From NCBI GenBank assembly GCA_964006375.1, contig OZ023264.1, positions 14,146,225-14,210,224 of the forward strand: a stretch of 64,000 bases of DNA. The letters run 5' to 3'. The translations under genes and the position numbers were made by a program. Under the pieces are notes generated by a model. The model was not told where the DNA came from and did no database searches. It saw only the letters and a program-made list of their open reading frames with translations. Source of the DNA: Tillus elongatus (lineage: Eukaryota > Arthropoda > Insecta > Coleoptera > Cleridae). Shown one piece after another: positions 45,126 to 55,620 of the stretch. Positions within the stretch are counted from its first letter, which is position 1. Each line of letters starts with the position of its first letter.

Positions 45126-45394
45126 CCTTGAACTGAGTAGGAGTTATCCAAAACTTTGTGCACAACAGTTGTGGCATAAGCAAATGATCAGTCCTGTAAA
45201 TGCCAGTTTTTTAAGCACCAATTATCAGAGGTGTGACTATAACATAAACTTCTAAAGAATCTTGACTCTTAACGTTTTATCACATGTAACACAACGTTAT
45301 GTCATATTATTTCAAAATGAAGTATCTATCTACACATTTATTCTATTAAAAAACAGATTATTATTATTATTGGAAAAAGATTGAACTAGTGGTA
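45126..45394. other. unassigned intronic stretch
   Basis: Spacer between the dispersed repeat and the second mariner; nothing recognised. Confidence 0.4.
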
Positions 45395-46344
45395 CGAGGG
45401 CGGGAATTCCGCCATGGAGACTACACACGTGTGCACCCTTGCATTGACTTGGTGGAAAAGAACTTTTTTCTTGGCCAAATGCGGTCGTTTTTTCTTCAAA
45501 TTGTCATTGAATCGGCCCAATGAGTTGGTATAATATTCGTCATTGATTGTTCTTCCCTTTTGAAGGTAATCAATGTGGATTATACCGCGTGCATCCCAAA
45601 AAACGGTCGCCATGACTTTATTGGCTGACAAACCCACATTTGCCTTCTTCGGCGCCGATTCGCACGGAGAAACCCACTGTTTTGACTGCTGCTTGGTCTC
45701 TGGTGTGTTGTGGTGAATCACGGTTACGAAACGGCGCAAAAATTCGTCCCTATTGCGGTTGAACAACGCCAAACACTCCTTCGAAGTTGTAACATGATTA
45801 CGTTTGTAATCGATTGTGATCAAACGCGGCACCCATCTTGCGGATAGCTTTCTCATACTCAAGTGATCATGCAAAATCGAAACCACTGAGCCATGTGATA
45901 TGCCTATCGCTTCGACAATCTCCTGCGCTTTCAATCTCCGATCAGGCAACACCATATCGTGAATTTTTTTCAATTATCCGGGTGTAGCGACCTCAACTGG
46001 GCGTCCAGAACGTTCGGCATCATTTGTGCTTGTACGGCCGCAACGAAATTCAGTAAATCACTTTTTTTACCATGGAAATTGATAGTGCAGAGCCCCATAG
46101 TATTTATCAAGCTTAGCGTTGGTTTGAGTGGTGGTTTTTTTCCGCAAAAAATAATGTTTGACGAGCACACGAAATTAACTCTTTGTTGTTGCTTTCAATG
46201 GCTATCTAACACAAACTAGATGACGCAGCTTGTTCAAAATTTGATAGGAGTCAACTGACAGATGCTTTTTGACAGGAGCAGTGTTACCCTTCCTGTGAAG
46301 AGGCGGGAAATTCAAAAAGTCACGGATTTATTGACCCGCCCTTG
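45395..46344 (-). mobile_element. mariner, internally deleted copy
   Basis: Same family as 43596-44898 but inverted. TA duplications at 45393-45394 and 46345-46346. On the minus strand it begins with the terminal repeat, the MEKSEFR-equivalent region (degenerate), HDMVLPDRRLKAQEIVEAIG, KLSARWVPRLITIDYKRNH and VMATVFWDARGIIHIDYLQK, then jumps from SMAEF directly to the opposite terminal repeat (cgagggcgg at 45395). About 350 bp of the catalytic C-terminal part is lost. Confidence 0.9.
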
Positions 46345-47737
46345 TATTTAGGCTGGAAGGTTACTTGCTTGCAGTTTACCAATTCCTAGAAAAATAATAC
46401 TTATCCAAGTATTGTCGTCATCTTTTATTCTGTATTTGGATACATTATGAAATCAAGCATGCTAGAGTAAGATAAGCCATCCTAAAACAAGGTTTTATTA
46501 AATCTAAGATATTGTTTTACCACAGAGGTAACTTCAAAAAGACAGTATTTGCATATATTCTGCTGTTTGAATTGGAAGACAATATAAGAATATACGAAAC
46601 GACATTTAACTTCTTGCAAAGAAAATATCTTATCGCTGTCACATATTGAACTTGTCTTTGCATAATGTGTCATTTCCTAATAATGCAGCCTATTAGTATT
46701 AATATTTGGGAAATCAATTCGAATGGAAATAGACACCCACGTTAAAAAAACTACATACAGACTGGGAGACTACTACTCTGGCTTTACTGTTAGGTTTGGT
46801 TTCTGTACGTGAAAGATGTAGCCAGCGCATAAGCTAACTGGAATAAGAGGCCCTTCTGAATTATAGATGTTCTAGGATGTTTCTTCTTGGATATTCTTCC
46901 TTCAACTTAAATAAATCAAACAAAACAAACCTAAATATTTTTTCAAAAAAGGTTGTAATACGAAAATGGATTGATTTATGTCGATATTTTTATTGTATAG
47001 AGTCTGCTTTGTTACTGTTTATGTTTAATTATTTTATTGTTGTAACTGTTATTATAGTTATTACTGTTATATGTTAGTTCTATCTTTATGTTAAATATTG
47101 ACATACATCATGTAGACATTTTGAGGACCTAATCGGTCATTTGTGTTTCATTTTAATTTTAAATGTTAAAGAATTTTTTGATCAAAATGTGACGTTCAAA
47201 ACGTTATATTTTTTTATTTATTTATTTCATTTACTGCCTATCCCTATTTTATATTCAATGATATACCCCTTTTGAGTATTATGACGTAGCACTCTCCATC
47301 TCTGTTTAATCACATAGAGTTCCAAGCTCTATGAATGTTGTTTAACCTGCAGCCTGCTGAATTTACTAAGTGTTGACAGAGCTTGGTCTCTTATCACAAC
47401 CTATAAATTGAAAATCCATCCGTCGATTCATTTTTTTTTCTAATTAGACTTGTTTAACCATCAAGCAATTAATCATGGCACACTAGAGAGCTACAAAGTC
47501 TTACTCATGGGTGAGTACCTTTGATATAAGTTTCACCTTATTAAATTTTATTCTTGTAATGACTGCATGGCTAAACATGAGTTTAGTTTTTCTGCATGTG
47601 ACGTGTCTTTAATTAGATGTCAAGTAATATTTTAGGCTTTATGCATAAAGCATTTAATTAGTTAGTTTTTGTAAAGACACCGTCACACTGCGGGAGATTT
47701 GAATTGTCTAAGAACAGTACTAATCCACATGTTTGAA
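46345..47737. other. AT-rich unassigned stretch with one Penelope-like end
   Basis: 46755-46835 (agactgggagactactactc...ggttttctg-type text...ctggaataagagg) is the inverted partner of 49690-49790. The rest, including the frame at 46877-47077, shows nothing recognisable. Confidence 0.4.
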
Positions 47738-47915
47738 TCGGGTCTGAAGAAGGCAGTGACAAGTCATCTGAAGGAGGCAGTGAGAAATTAGCCACACCAT
47801 GATCTAATGAACTCTGAGAAGTTCGCTTCCAAACAACCATATCAAGTTATCTAAGGAAGGCAGTAACATAATGAACATCTAAGGAAGGCAGTAACAAGTT
47901 ATCTGAAGTAGGCAA
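47738..47915. repeat. imperfect tandem repeat, about 32 bp
   Basis: gaaggcagtgacaagtcatc, gaaggaggcagtgagaaatt, taaggaaggcagtaacataa, taaggaaggcagtaacaagt, gaagtaggcaataaac recur with variable spacing. Confidence 0.6.
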
Positions 47916-48199
47916 TAAACACTCAAAGCCACATCTGCAATAACCGTAGCAGAAGCAGGCACTCTAATGCCCACCGTTACAACCGAATTATCCATGAAGA
48001 GGGCAAGACACAGATTTCAGCTGAGCAAGGATGTATATGGTGCACATCGAAACCAGGAGATAGCAGCATATACATCGGAATTCAAGCTAAGTGTCACTAA
48101 AGTGCAAAAACTAACCTTGCTTCACTTTTTTATAGAACGTTTCATCTTTGCATAGCTTTACCTTCATAAAATGCCTCACTTTGTCGTAACTCTGTTTTG

Positions 48200-49190
48200 A
48201 AATCAGTCTAAATTCACTTTGCCTTTTCTTCTTCTTCAAGTGTCGTCTTCTCTTAGAAAGTTGGCTATCATCATGTCTACTCTCACTTTTGACGCTGCAG
48301 CTCTGAACAACTCAACGGAACTACAGTTGTACCATTTTCTCAAGTTATTTAGCGAGGAAATGCGCCCTCTTCCTCTGCTTATCTTTCCCTGCATAATATT
48401 CTGCAACAATACATATTTCTCTCATCTCATCACGTGGCCCAGATACTGCAGCTTCCTTATTTTAATTGTGTTCAATATTTCTTTTACTTTTCTCATTCTT
48501 CCCAGTACCTGCACATTTGTTACCATGTCTACCCAACTTATCCTCAAGATCCTTCTATATGACCACATCTCAAATGCCTCCAGTCGATCAGTTATATCTT
48601 TCTTTAACGTCCATGATTCCATCCCATGTAGCAACACCGAAAAACGTAGCATGTTAATATTCTGACTCTAAGTTGTAAGTTAAGATCTCTACTGCATAAC
48701 ACGCTTTTCATTCTGTTAAATATGGTTCTGGCTTGTCCAATTCTTGATTTAATTTCTTCAGTGTACTCATTATTTTCATTGACAGTTGTTCCCAGGTACC
48801 TGTACTTACTGACTTTCTCTACTGGTTCTCCGTTGATCCACAGATTTTCCTGTTGCTGAACTGATTTTGTAACGGTCATAAATTTGGTCTTTTTGATATT
48901 TAAGGTAAGTCCGCTCTCCTCGCTACTCGTCACTACTTGATCTACTAAGCTCTGTAAATCTTCTATTGTTTCGGCAATGAGTATGGTGTCGTCTACAAAG
49001 CGGATATTGTTAATGGGTATTCCATTGATATTTACTGCTATTGTTGTGTCTTCCAGTGCTCTCTGAATGATTTCTTCTGAGTAAAGATTAAATAATAGCG
49101 GCGATAGTACACATCCTTGCCTTACACCACGTTGTATTTTTTTTACTTCTGAGAGTTCATTGTCCACCTTGATATTAACCGTGTAGCTGT
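48200..49190 (-). mobile_element. RTE-like LINE, RT second half and C-terminus
   Basis: The minus frame 49167-48604 reads KKIQRGVRQGCVLSPLLFNL (RT motif B), NINGIPINNIRFVDDTILIA (motif C, FVDD), TLNIKKTKFMTVTK and KVSKYRYLGTTVNENNEYTE. 48652-48422 continues with HGMESWTLKKDITDRLEAFE, MWSYRRILRISW and KLQYLGHVMR. This set is typical of RTE-like insect LINEs. 5'-truncated, with a frameshift at about 48610-48650. Confidence 0.85.
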
Positions 49191-49610
49191 GGATTGCCTT
49201 TGGATTGTGTAATTTTTCAACATTTATTTATAGTTAACTTTTTCTGCACATGCAGGACAGCTTAATGTAATTTTTTTTAATTGAAATTTAATCGATATTT
49301 TATTGCATTCAATTTGTTTATATTGATTTTAAAATGACAGTTATTTCTTAATTACAAATTTAATTGTCCTGTCTTAAGCTTTTACTTTTTAAAATAAATC
49401 TACTTGAACTGACATGGTTGTTTCGATTCCTAGGTTATGTAATTTATGTGAGTGATTAACTAGTGCCCAAAGTCGACCTGCTCTCTGAGACTCATGTGAA
49501 CCGACTACTCGCCGGAGAAATAATTGAAAATAATAAATTTTCGTTATAAAAACATCATAACATAGCAACATATCTTTATTTGTGGTTGTCATGATTTCGT
49601 GTTAATTCAA
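49191..49610. other. AT-rich unassigned stretch
   Basis: No feature recognised. Confidence 0.4.
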
Positions 49611-49614
49611 TTTT

Positions 49615-49656
49615 TATGTCTGAAGATGTTGTCAAGAGCAGCGAAACCGGTTACAG
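49615..49656 (+). ncRNA. hammerhead-ribozyme-like motif in a Penelope-like end
   Basis: ctgaaga (49620-49626, matching CUGANGA), an unpaired t, a 4-bp helix gttg/cagc (49628-49631 with 49639-49642), gaa (49643-49645), a 2-bp helix III ac/gt (49646-49647, 49650-49651) and the triplet gtt at the expected cleavage position (49650-49652). tgt upstream pairs with aca downstream as a short helix I. The extra t beside helix II departs from the strict consensus, so activity is uncertain. Confidence 0.4.
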
Positions 49657-49790
49657 AAACGTTGAAGAACATCTATAATTTAGAAAGTCCTCTTGTTCCA
49701 GTTAGCTGACGCGCTGGCTACGTCCTCCACCTACAGAAACCAAACCCAACAGTGAGGCCAGAGAAGTAGTCTCCCAGTCTGCATGTCGTA
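49657..49790 (+). mobile_element. Penelope-like element end
   Basis: agttagctgacgcgctggct...cagaaaccaaacccaacagtg...agaagtagtctcccagtctg. It is the inverted partner of 46755-46835 and related to 58214-58300. Followed by gtttcaccaagtatgggcaa as at 58250. Confidence 0.5.
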
Positions 49791-49844
49791 TGGACAAGTT
49801 TCACCAAGTATGGGCAACAACAATCGATGAGTTAGAAACAACCC

Positions 49845-49930
49845 TATCGAAAAGTGTGTTGTCCTACAAAGCTATAAATGTGGGTATTATGCACGCACTT
49901 GTTTGATTTTCTTTAAATTTTGTTACTGTA
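49845..49930 (+). repeat. dispersed repeat, copy 3
   Basis: gttgtcctacaaagctataa...gtgggtattatgcacgcactt, a partial diverged relative of 43405-43560. Confidence 0.45.
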
Positions 49931-49984
49931 GTATATAATTATTACAGTTTTTTGTGTTTTATTTAGTCTCTTGATGTCTGAACT

Positions 49985-50390
49985 GTGGCCTCTCATTTTA
50001 AGATCTGGGAGCTTATGTGGATGTATTTATAACAAAAACTGGTGGTTACTGAGCGACCCTATAAATATCTTGAATTTGGGATCTACATGTTTTCATAATA
50101 AAAACTGGTGTTTTCTGAGTCACCCTATAAAAATCTCCAATCTGGGATCTTGTATAAATGTTTTTATAACAAAAACTGGTGGTTACTAAGTGACCCTATA
50201 AAAATCGTGAATTTTAAATCTTATACAGATGTTTTCATAACAAACGCTGGTAGTTATTACTTAGTGAGCCTAAAATTTTTAAACTTGGGATCCTGTACAA
50301 ATGTTTTCATAACAAAAACTGGTGGCTACTTTGTGACCCTATAAAAATGTCGAAATTCGAAGCTTTATACATATGCTTCCATAAAAGTGT
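49985..50390 (+). repeat. tandem repeat, five or six units of 66-73 bp
   Basis: aaaaactggtggttactgag, agtgaccctataaaaatc and gggatctt...atgttttcataac recur at about 50037, 50103, 50171, 50244 and 50317. Confidence 0.85.
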
Positions 50391-50596
50391 ATACATCATT
50401 TTAAATATAAAGGACATTAAACCATATTCTTATCAATAACCTCCCCGTAGCTGATTTATACTGTAAGAAAAGCTCTACAAAATGTTCACAGAGGTTTTTA
50501 GAAGGTGCTTCACTTTTAATATGTAAAAATTTAACCTGAAAACCAGTTGACTGTTTTGAGTACTTACCTGATACTCGAAAATTTGTTCAATGGTTA

Positions 50597-50788
<192 letters not shown>

Positions 50789-50872
50789 TTATTAGTTTCA
50801 TTAAGCTTATTACAGAATATAATATGTACCACTCGCGTTTCATTTAGTAATCAATCAATAATAAAAAATGTT

Positions 50873-50925
50873 CGGGGCGCAGCAAGTGCGTTAAGGTAGT
50901 GAATTTTCATAAAAGCAATATATTA
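50873..50925 (+). mobile_element. TA-core element, left-end fragment
   Basis: tcggggcgcagcaagtgcgt, aggtagtgaattttcataaa. Only the first 50 bp or so are recognisable. Confidence 0.55.
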
Positions 50926-51132
50926 TAGTGATTCATCCTTATATTAAAAGTTATAAAACAGTAAAAAATAAGGTAAAGAAAGGCAAGCACAAACATTATA
51001 TCTATCATAAATATTTATACAGTAACTTGGATACAAAACTCAAACAAAGAAATTAATAAACAGGAAATATACTCAACAAAAAATACACTAGAAAGCTGAA
51101 CATAAAAAAATTTCCTGTGGTCCATTTTTTCC
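50926..51132. other. AT-rich spacer
   Basis: No feature recognised. Confidence 0.4.
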
Positions 51133-51872
51133 CCTCAGGGCTCGTCCGCGGCCCTGCCGTCCCGATAGCACTGCAACCTTTGGTTGATTGTGCATACCCT
51201 TAGTCTTACTCAACCCATTCCAAAATCACTGTGCCTTGAACTAGTCTGCACAGCGATTGGTAGGGTGAAGTTTTATATTACTCTGTCTCCGGTCTAGACT
51301 GACCGTAAATCAGTTGTCTTTTGCGGTCCACAGCTTTACACTCGCACAAGATGTGCTGGGCTGATTCCTCCCCCTCGTCGCAGAGTCTGCATGCGAGGTC
51401 CTCTCGAACCGCCCCATTTTATGCAGGTGTTTCTTGGCGGCCATGTGTCTCGTCAAGAGACCTCTTGTGTTTCTGAGCTGTCCTCTGCTAATATTTAGCA
51501 GCTCCACAGCTCTCTTTGAACTGGGTCCGTCAATTATTGACTTCCCATGTCTGAGCTCTGGACAGTCCGCCCAGTACACCTTGCGTTGGTTTCTGACCCA
51601 GGACTTAATGGCTCCCCTGGCAGTGCTTTTTGTCACGCCTAGAGCCGGTTCTGGTCCCATAAATGGTTCTGCTGACCCTCTCTTCGCGAGACTGTCAGCT
51701 TCTTCATTGCCTTTGACCCCCGAGTGACCCGGCACCCAGATTAGGGTCACCTCATTCTGTCCAGCCAGGTCGCTCGTCTCGTCTCGGGGCACTCACTCAC
51801 CAGCCAGGAATTTACCCGTGGGCTACTTAGTGCCTTAAGTGCTGCCTGGCTTTCTGTGGCTATGAGGATCCC
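51133..51872 (-). mobile_element. LINE-R copy 2, RNase H end and C-terminus
   Basis: Minus strand: IATESQAALKAL (the TDS motif with Glu for Asp), EVTLIWVPGHSGVKGNEEAD, LAKRGSAEPFMGPEPALGVT, RQLRNT-type text and a damaged zinc knuckle. The 3' terminus is gagccctgaggggaa (51133). It is 5'-truncated at the TDS motif and more intact than copy 1 across PGHSG-VKGNEEAD. A frame at 51310-51792 spans most of it. Confidence 0.88.
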
Positions 51873-52240
51873 CGTGGTCCATGCATCGAGGATGATTGTT
51901 TGCATGCAGAATGGGAAGAAGAACCCCAGGTCGAAGAGGGGTTCTGTCCGCTTACCCAAAAACACAGGGGGTTCTTCTTCCCCTTGTGCATGCATACAAC
52001 TACCTGCAAAGCATAAAGCACAAGAAAAATTTCTTGGGAGCAACCTGCAAGAAAGTTACTGGACTTGGGCGAATATGGATACGGTGCAGGGTAGACAGGG
52101 TTTTTAAGGAGGTATTGCTGCAAAATGTGAAAACCGCATCTTGTCAAAGTCGGACTAAATATTTTTTTAAGCATTTTCCGTTCATATTTCCTCCCCGCCC
52201 AGCAACCCTATTCATTCTTGGTCACTTAAGTTTCTTATGG
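51873..52240. mobile_element. fragment of the 40943-41760 fold-back family
   Basis: tgcatgcagaatgggaagaa...ttcttcttccccttgtgcatgcatac forms an inner inverted pair, followed by acaagaaaaatttcttggga, agggtagacagggttttta and tttcctccccgcccagcaac, all blocks of the right arm at 41400-41640. Confidence 0.55.
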
Positions 52241-52259
52241 GTTGTTTGCACCAAATTTG

Positions 52260-52335
52260 CCTTGTGACTTGTGCATAATAAAGGTGATTCCCAAATTTGG
52301 TCCAAATCAGTGAAGTATTTTTTGAGTTATCGGTT

Positions 52336-52433
<98 letters not shown>

Positions 52434-52558
52434 ATAAACATTTTAACTGACCTTGGAAATGGGATCCAGGGGCCCGGTTCGTGTTCATTTGTAGAAACTT
52501 TCCGAAAGTATCACTGTCGATACCTCTATTAGTGAATTTTCTTAAGGAAAATTCACTA
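52260..52558 (+). mobile_element. TA-core element, distal left part to hairpin
   Basis: caaatttggtccaaatcagt, tttttgagttatcggttgg, the (TA)n core at 52338-52431, aactgaccttggaaatggga, ggttcgtgttcatttgtaga and the hairpin ttagtgaattttc-ttaag-gaaaattcactaa (52529-52559). It is followed immediately by the start of another copy. Confidence 0.65.
52338..52431. repeat. (TA)n microsatellite
   Basis: About 94 bp of TA in the core of the element above. Confidence 0.95.
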
Positions 52559-52561
52559 AAA

Positions 52562-53422
52562 AGTCTAGACGGAGCAAGTACGTTATCGTCGTGAATTTTC
52601 ATTAAAAAAAAAAAAGGAAATATGTCTTTTTTTAATGAAAGCAGGCATCAAAGTTGACTACCACTATAAGCTATATAGTAAAAACAATGTACCATAAGCT
52701 TTTCGACAAAACTCCCACAAGTTTTTTGCATGAAAATTTACAAACAATTTTTTCACGAAAATCTGAAAACATTTTTTAAAATGACTTATTAAACATCTAT
52801 AATTATGCTCTTCACTTTTAAAAACATAATAGAGACTGTTCTATTTGAAACAATTGAGTTACATTTGACATTTTGATTTTTTTTATATCAGTCACTATTT
52901 GAGAGCGCCTTGTATAAGGCATGTCGATTATTTCATGAAATTATATAAACGAAAACCTCTATGAATGCGTCATTTGCCGTAGACTCCGATTTTTGCTGGT
53001 AAAAACGCCGCATCACAATTTTTGATATGTGCCAAAAGTGTGAAAAGTTGCAAAACAATTAAAATAACTCGAAAACAAACATGCATTACATTTCGATGGA
53101 AAATGCAAAAATATAAGGGTGTTCGATTTAAAAAAGAACATTTGTATCGCCAACGACTTATGGGCCACCTGTCGTAATAATTTTAATAAGATTCAGCTAA
53201 AGATACCCAATAACAAATGTTTCTCGTATCTTGTATAATAACAGTAATATTGAGCTTTGCCGTAAAAATGCGTCACCCTTTATATATGTAAACAGATAAA
53301 AACCCCCGGATGTTGATTCTAAGGGACCTAGTCCGCGCTAATTTGAAAAAATATTTTAAAATTCAGAGGCGGCGGTCTCCTCTTTAGCAAATTTCTTCTA
53401 CGGAAATTTGCTAAAAATGATA
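52562..53422 (+). mobile_element. TA-core element, long variant without (TA)n
   Basis: Starts gtctagacggagcaagtacg, tcgtgaattttcattaaaa and gcaggcatcaaagttgacta. It continues with a unique middle (53100-53300, including gacttatgggccacctgtcg) and the right half (gggacctagtccgcgctaat, ggtctcctctttagcaaatt) ending in hairpin gcaaatttc/gaaatttgc (53387-53415). About 860 bp, no coding sequence. Confidence 0.55.
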
Positions 53423-53481
53423 GAGAATTTAACCATAAACTTTATAACTAAAACTATTGCTAAAGCATAAGAGAAATACAA

Positions 53482-53541
53482 TAAGCTAAAGCTTGCAGTG
53501 CTATCGGGGTGGCAAAACCGCGGACGAGCCCTGAGGGAGAA
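53482..53541 (+). mobile_element. LINE-R copy 3, 60-bp 3' stub
   Basis: taagctaaagcttgcagtgc through gagccctgagggag and an A-run, equivalent to 4984-5050. It interrupts a repeat block that is continuous at 41961-42000. Confidence 0.75.
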
Positions 53542-53898
53542 AAAAAGGGGTCTATTTGAAATGAATTTTCTGGAAACATTCTAGTAAAATGAAGGATAAT
53601 GACGGTTGAAGCTGAAACTTAAGGTTTTGTAAAACACACTTTTTGCGACATTTTCTCCACATAGAATCCAACACGATTAATACATATAAGATTTCGCATT
53701 AATTCTGAAAAACAATAATTATATCTTACAATTGCAGTAGAACAACGTGGAGTCACGAGAGTGCATAATAAAAGAGGGAAAGTCAATGCCCCCCGGAACC
53801 TGGATGCGTGGTTCAAACCGCTTTCCCCTACAATCGAACGCGGTTGCCAGTTTCATGACGTAAACAATTTATTTCAAAGAAATTTTCAGCAACGGCTG
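53542..53898. other. repeat-derived stretch
   Basis: Begins with the gggtctatttgaaatgaatt...atgacggttgaagctg block shared with 41985-42090. The rest is unassigned. Confidence 0.4.
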
Positions 53899-54063
53899 AT
53901 TATACAGAGTGGTCCAGCGCAGCGTAACTAAGACCTGAAAAAATTGGTTGCATAAAATTTGTAGGGAATCATGTGCTGCACGACATATAATACTATAATA
54001 AATACAGGCTGTTTCATATTTGAATGACATATCAAGCTTATATTTTTTTCTTATGAAACACCT
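53899..54063 (-). mobile_element. short repeat element, copy 1
   Basis: The complement of 58662-58838: attatacagagtggtccagc, gcgtaactaagacc, aatcatgtgctgcacgaca, gacatatcaagcttatat and cttatgaaacacc line up in order with the other copy. Both ends resemble transposon termini (acagggtgactcag, acagtgtgttcc). Non-coding. Confidence 0.5.
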
Positions 54064-54379
54064 ATGTATTATTACAACATTTTACAGAACCATTGAACAT
54101 AAACCAAAAAAAATTAACGTTATATACCTCAAACACTAGGAATAAACGAGTTATTTGCCCTGCTACGTCACCTGATCTTACAATAATGTAATTTTTTTGT
54201 CTGGAGGTATGTGAAGGATCGGATTGAAATGTGTGTTCCAATATTCTGTGGATATTCACGCTTAACATCCCTACGTAGAACCCTGTCCTTTAATACCCTG
54301 CAGCCCCCCTTAACGCCAACAACAGCCGCCAGGAGACCTCTGGAATCGACACTGACGCTATGGGACAAGTGTCTTCTCT

Positions 54380-55210
54380 TCTCACTTTCTCGTCATCCAG
54401 CAGCCAGTAAGGGTCGTAGCAAGACTCGTGAGCAGTAGTCATACAGAACATAATAGTTTATTATGCTGTGGTCGTCGTCCAGGGGTCAGGGAGCATCGTA
54501 AGAAGATCGCCTGACCCGCGACTCGTAACCAACACGTCTTTATCATCAAGTGGCCACGGTAAGTGGGCGTCGTTGTAGAGGGCGCCACCAATTTTCCGAT
54601 GACTGGTGACCCGTGACAAGAAATATATTGCAAGCCGCATCAAGACATCGAAATCCAAGTTTGTCACCTGGACACTTGAACAGATCAGTGAGCCTCGTTG
54701 TAGCAAGAGCCAGTCTTCCGACGAGTGGCTGACCCGTGACTAGAAATTAATTCGATCGTATGCAAGCGGCATCAAGACATTGAAATCCACGTTTCGCACG
54801 TGGCCAACTTTGGCCCCGTGGACGACGCCCCCCGATATCAGCGACATCCACCACGTGCTGGTTACAGCAACCTACCTACATTTGTAAGTCACTTTCGTTG
54901 TATTAATCCATATTGGATCACAATTCAACCATTATTGTTATAAGTAAGTTGGTAATATTTAAATTGTTTTAACGCCACGTGTATTCATTTTAATTCTACA
55001 CCCACAAAAAACAACTGGTCCTTCTTGAGTTATCTAAACGGGGTAACTTAAACCAACGTTCTAGCCTATCAAAACGAATCAATCTAATCCACTCGTTTTA
55101 ATATAAGTCAAACATTTTGGTCATGTTGACCCATTTTGAACAGAACATTTGGTCCCTCGAGCCGGATCTAATTTGAACAAACCAAAACGCGACAAACCGC
55201 TCTAGAAAAG
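54380..55210 (+). mobile_element. LTR-like repeat, copy 2, with BEL-like leader
   Basis: Homologous in block order to 9690-10450. It carries an internal direct duplication: ctgacccgtgactagaaat...ggcatcaagacattgaaatcc at 54728 repeats 54604. After the block ending caactggtccttctt comes ttttggtcatgttgaccc, tttggtccctcgagccgg and a short frame from 55211. The tttggtcc-ycgagccgg text resembles the leader upstream of gag in BEL/Pao elements; this is inference. No pol was seen. Confidence 0.4.
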
Positions 55211-55499
55211 ATGAAAGCCCGTATATCTGAGGCATTTCGCAGTGTTGCACCATTGAAGCTTTTTAATGCCAGAAGAAACCTGAAAATTTGAATTAGAAAA
55301 TGCCTTGAAGTACAAGGGTACACTTATTCTGAAAACCCGATTTCTTCATGTAATTCAGACGTCTTCTCATTCCAAGATTTACTAACCAATATACTTTTAC
55401 TTTAAATTTGTGTTCATTTAGTTTTCACTTTAATGTTAAGCATCGCATTACCATAGTTTATCGTTTGCAGTTAAATTATCGTTCAAGATTTAAGTATGT
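55211..55499. other. unassigned stretch
   Basis: A short reading KARISEAFRSVAPLKLFNAR ends at a stop. Not assigned. Confidence 0.3.
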
Positions 55500-55620
55500 A
55501 ACTTATCTTTCATAGCTAAATACTCAATGAAAAGGCTTCTTTCCCAGACAATAAAATTTATTAGTTCCCTACGTTTCGGCCAACTAAGTAGCCACCTTCA
55601 GCGTTATCTCAAATCACAAT
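55500..55620 (-). mobile_element. Penelope-like end with hammerhead-like text
   Basis: On the minus strand: gctgaaggtggctacttagt, tggccgaaacgtagggaact, aataaattttattgtctggg, aagaagccttttcattgagt. The last part is shared with 58430-58490 in the opposite orientation. ctgaagg...ggc...ggccgaaac resembles a hammerhead core with A9 mutated. Confidence 0.45.

Noticed and set aside
47738..47915. A CRISPR array
   Set aside because: Units are imperfect, spacers are not unique or regular, and the context is a eukaryotic intron.
48219..48665. A 148-codon plus-strand frame as a possible membrane protein gene
   Set aside because: It is the antisense of the RTE-like LINE reverse transcriptase C-terminus; the minus frame has the conserved motifs.
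53619..53816. A minus-strand frame considered as an upstream RanBPM exon
   Set aside because: It lacks the expected LRVHYKG or RLYPAV-type residues and overlaps a repeat block shared with 41985-42090.
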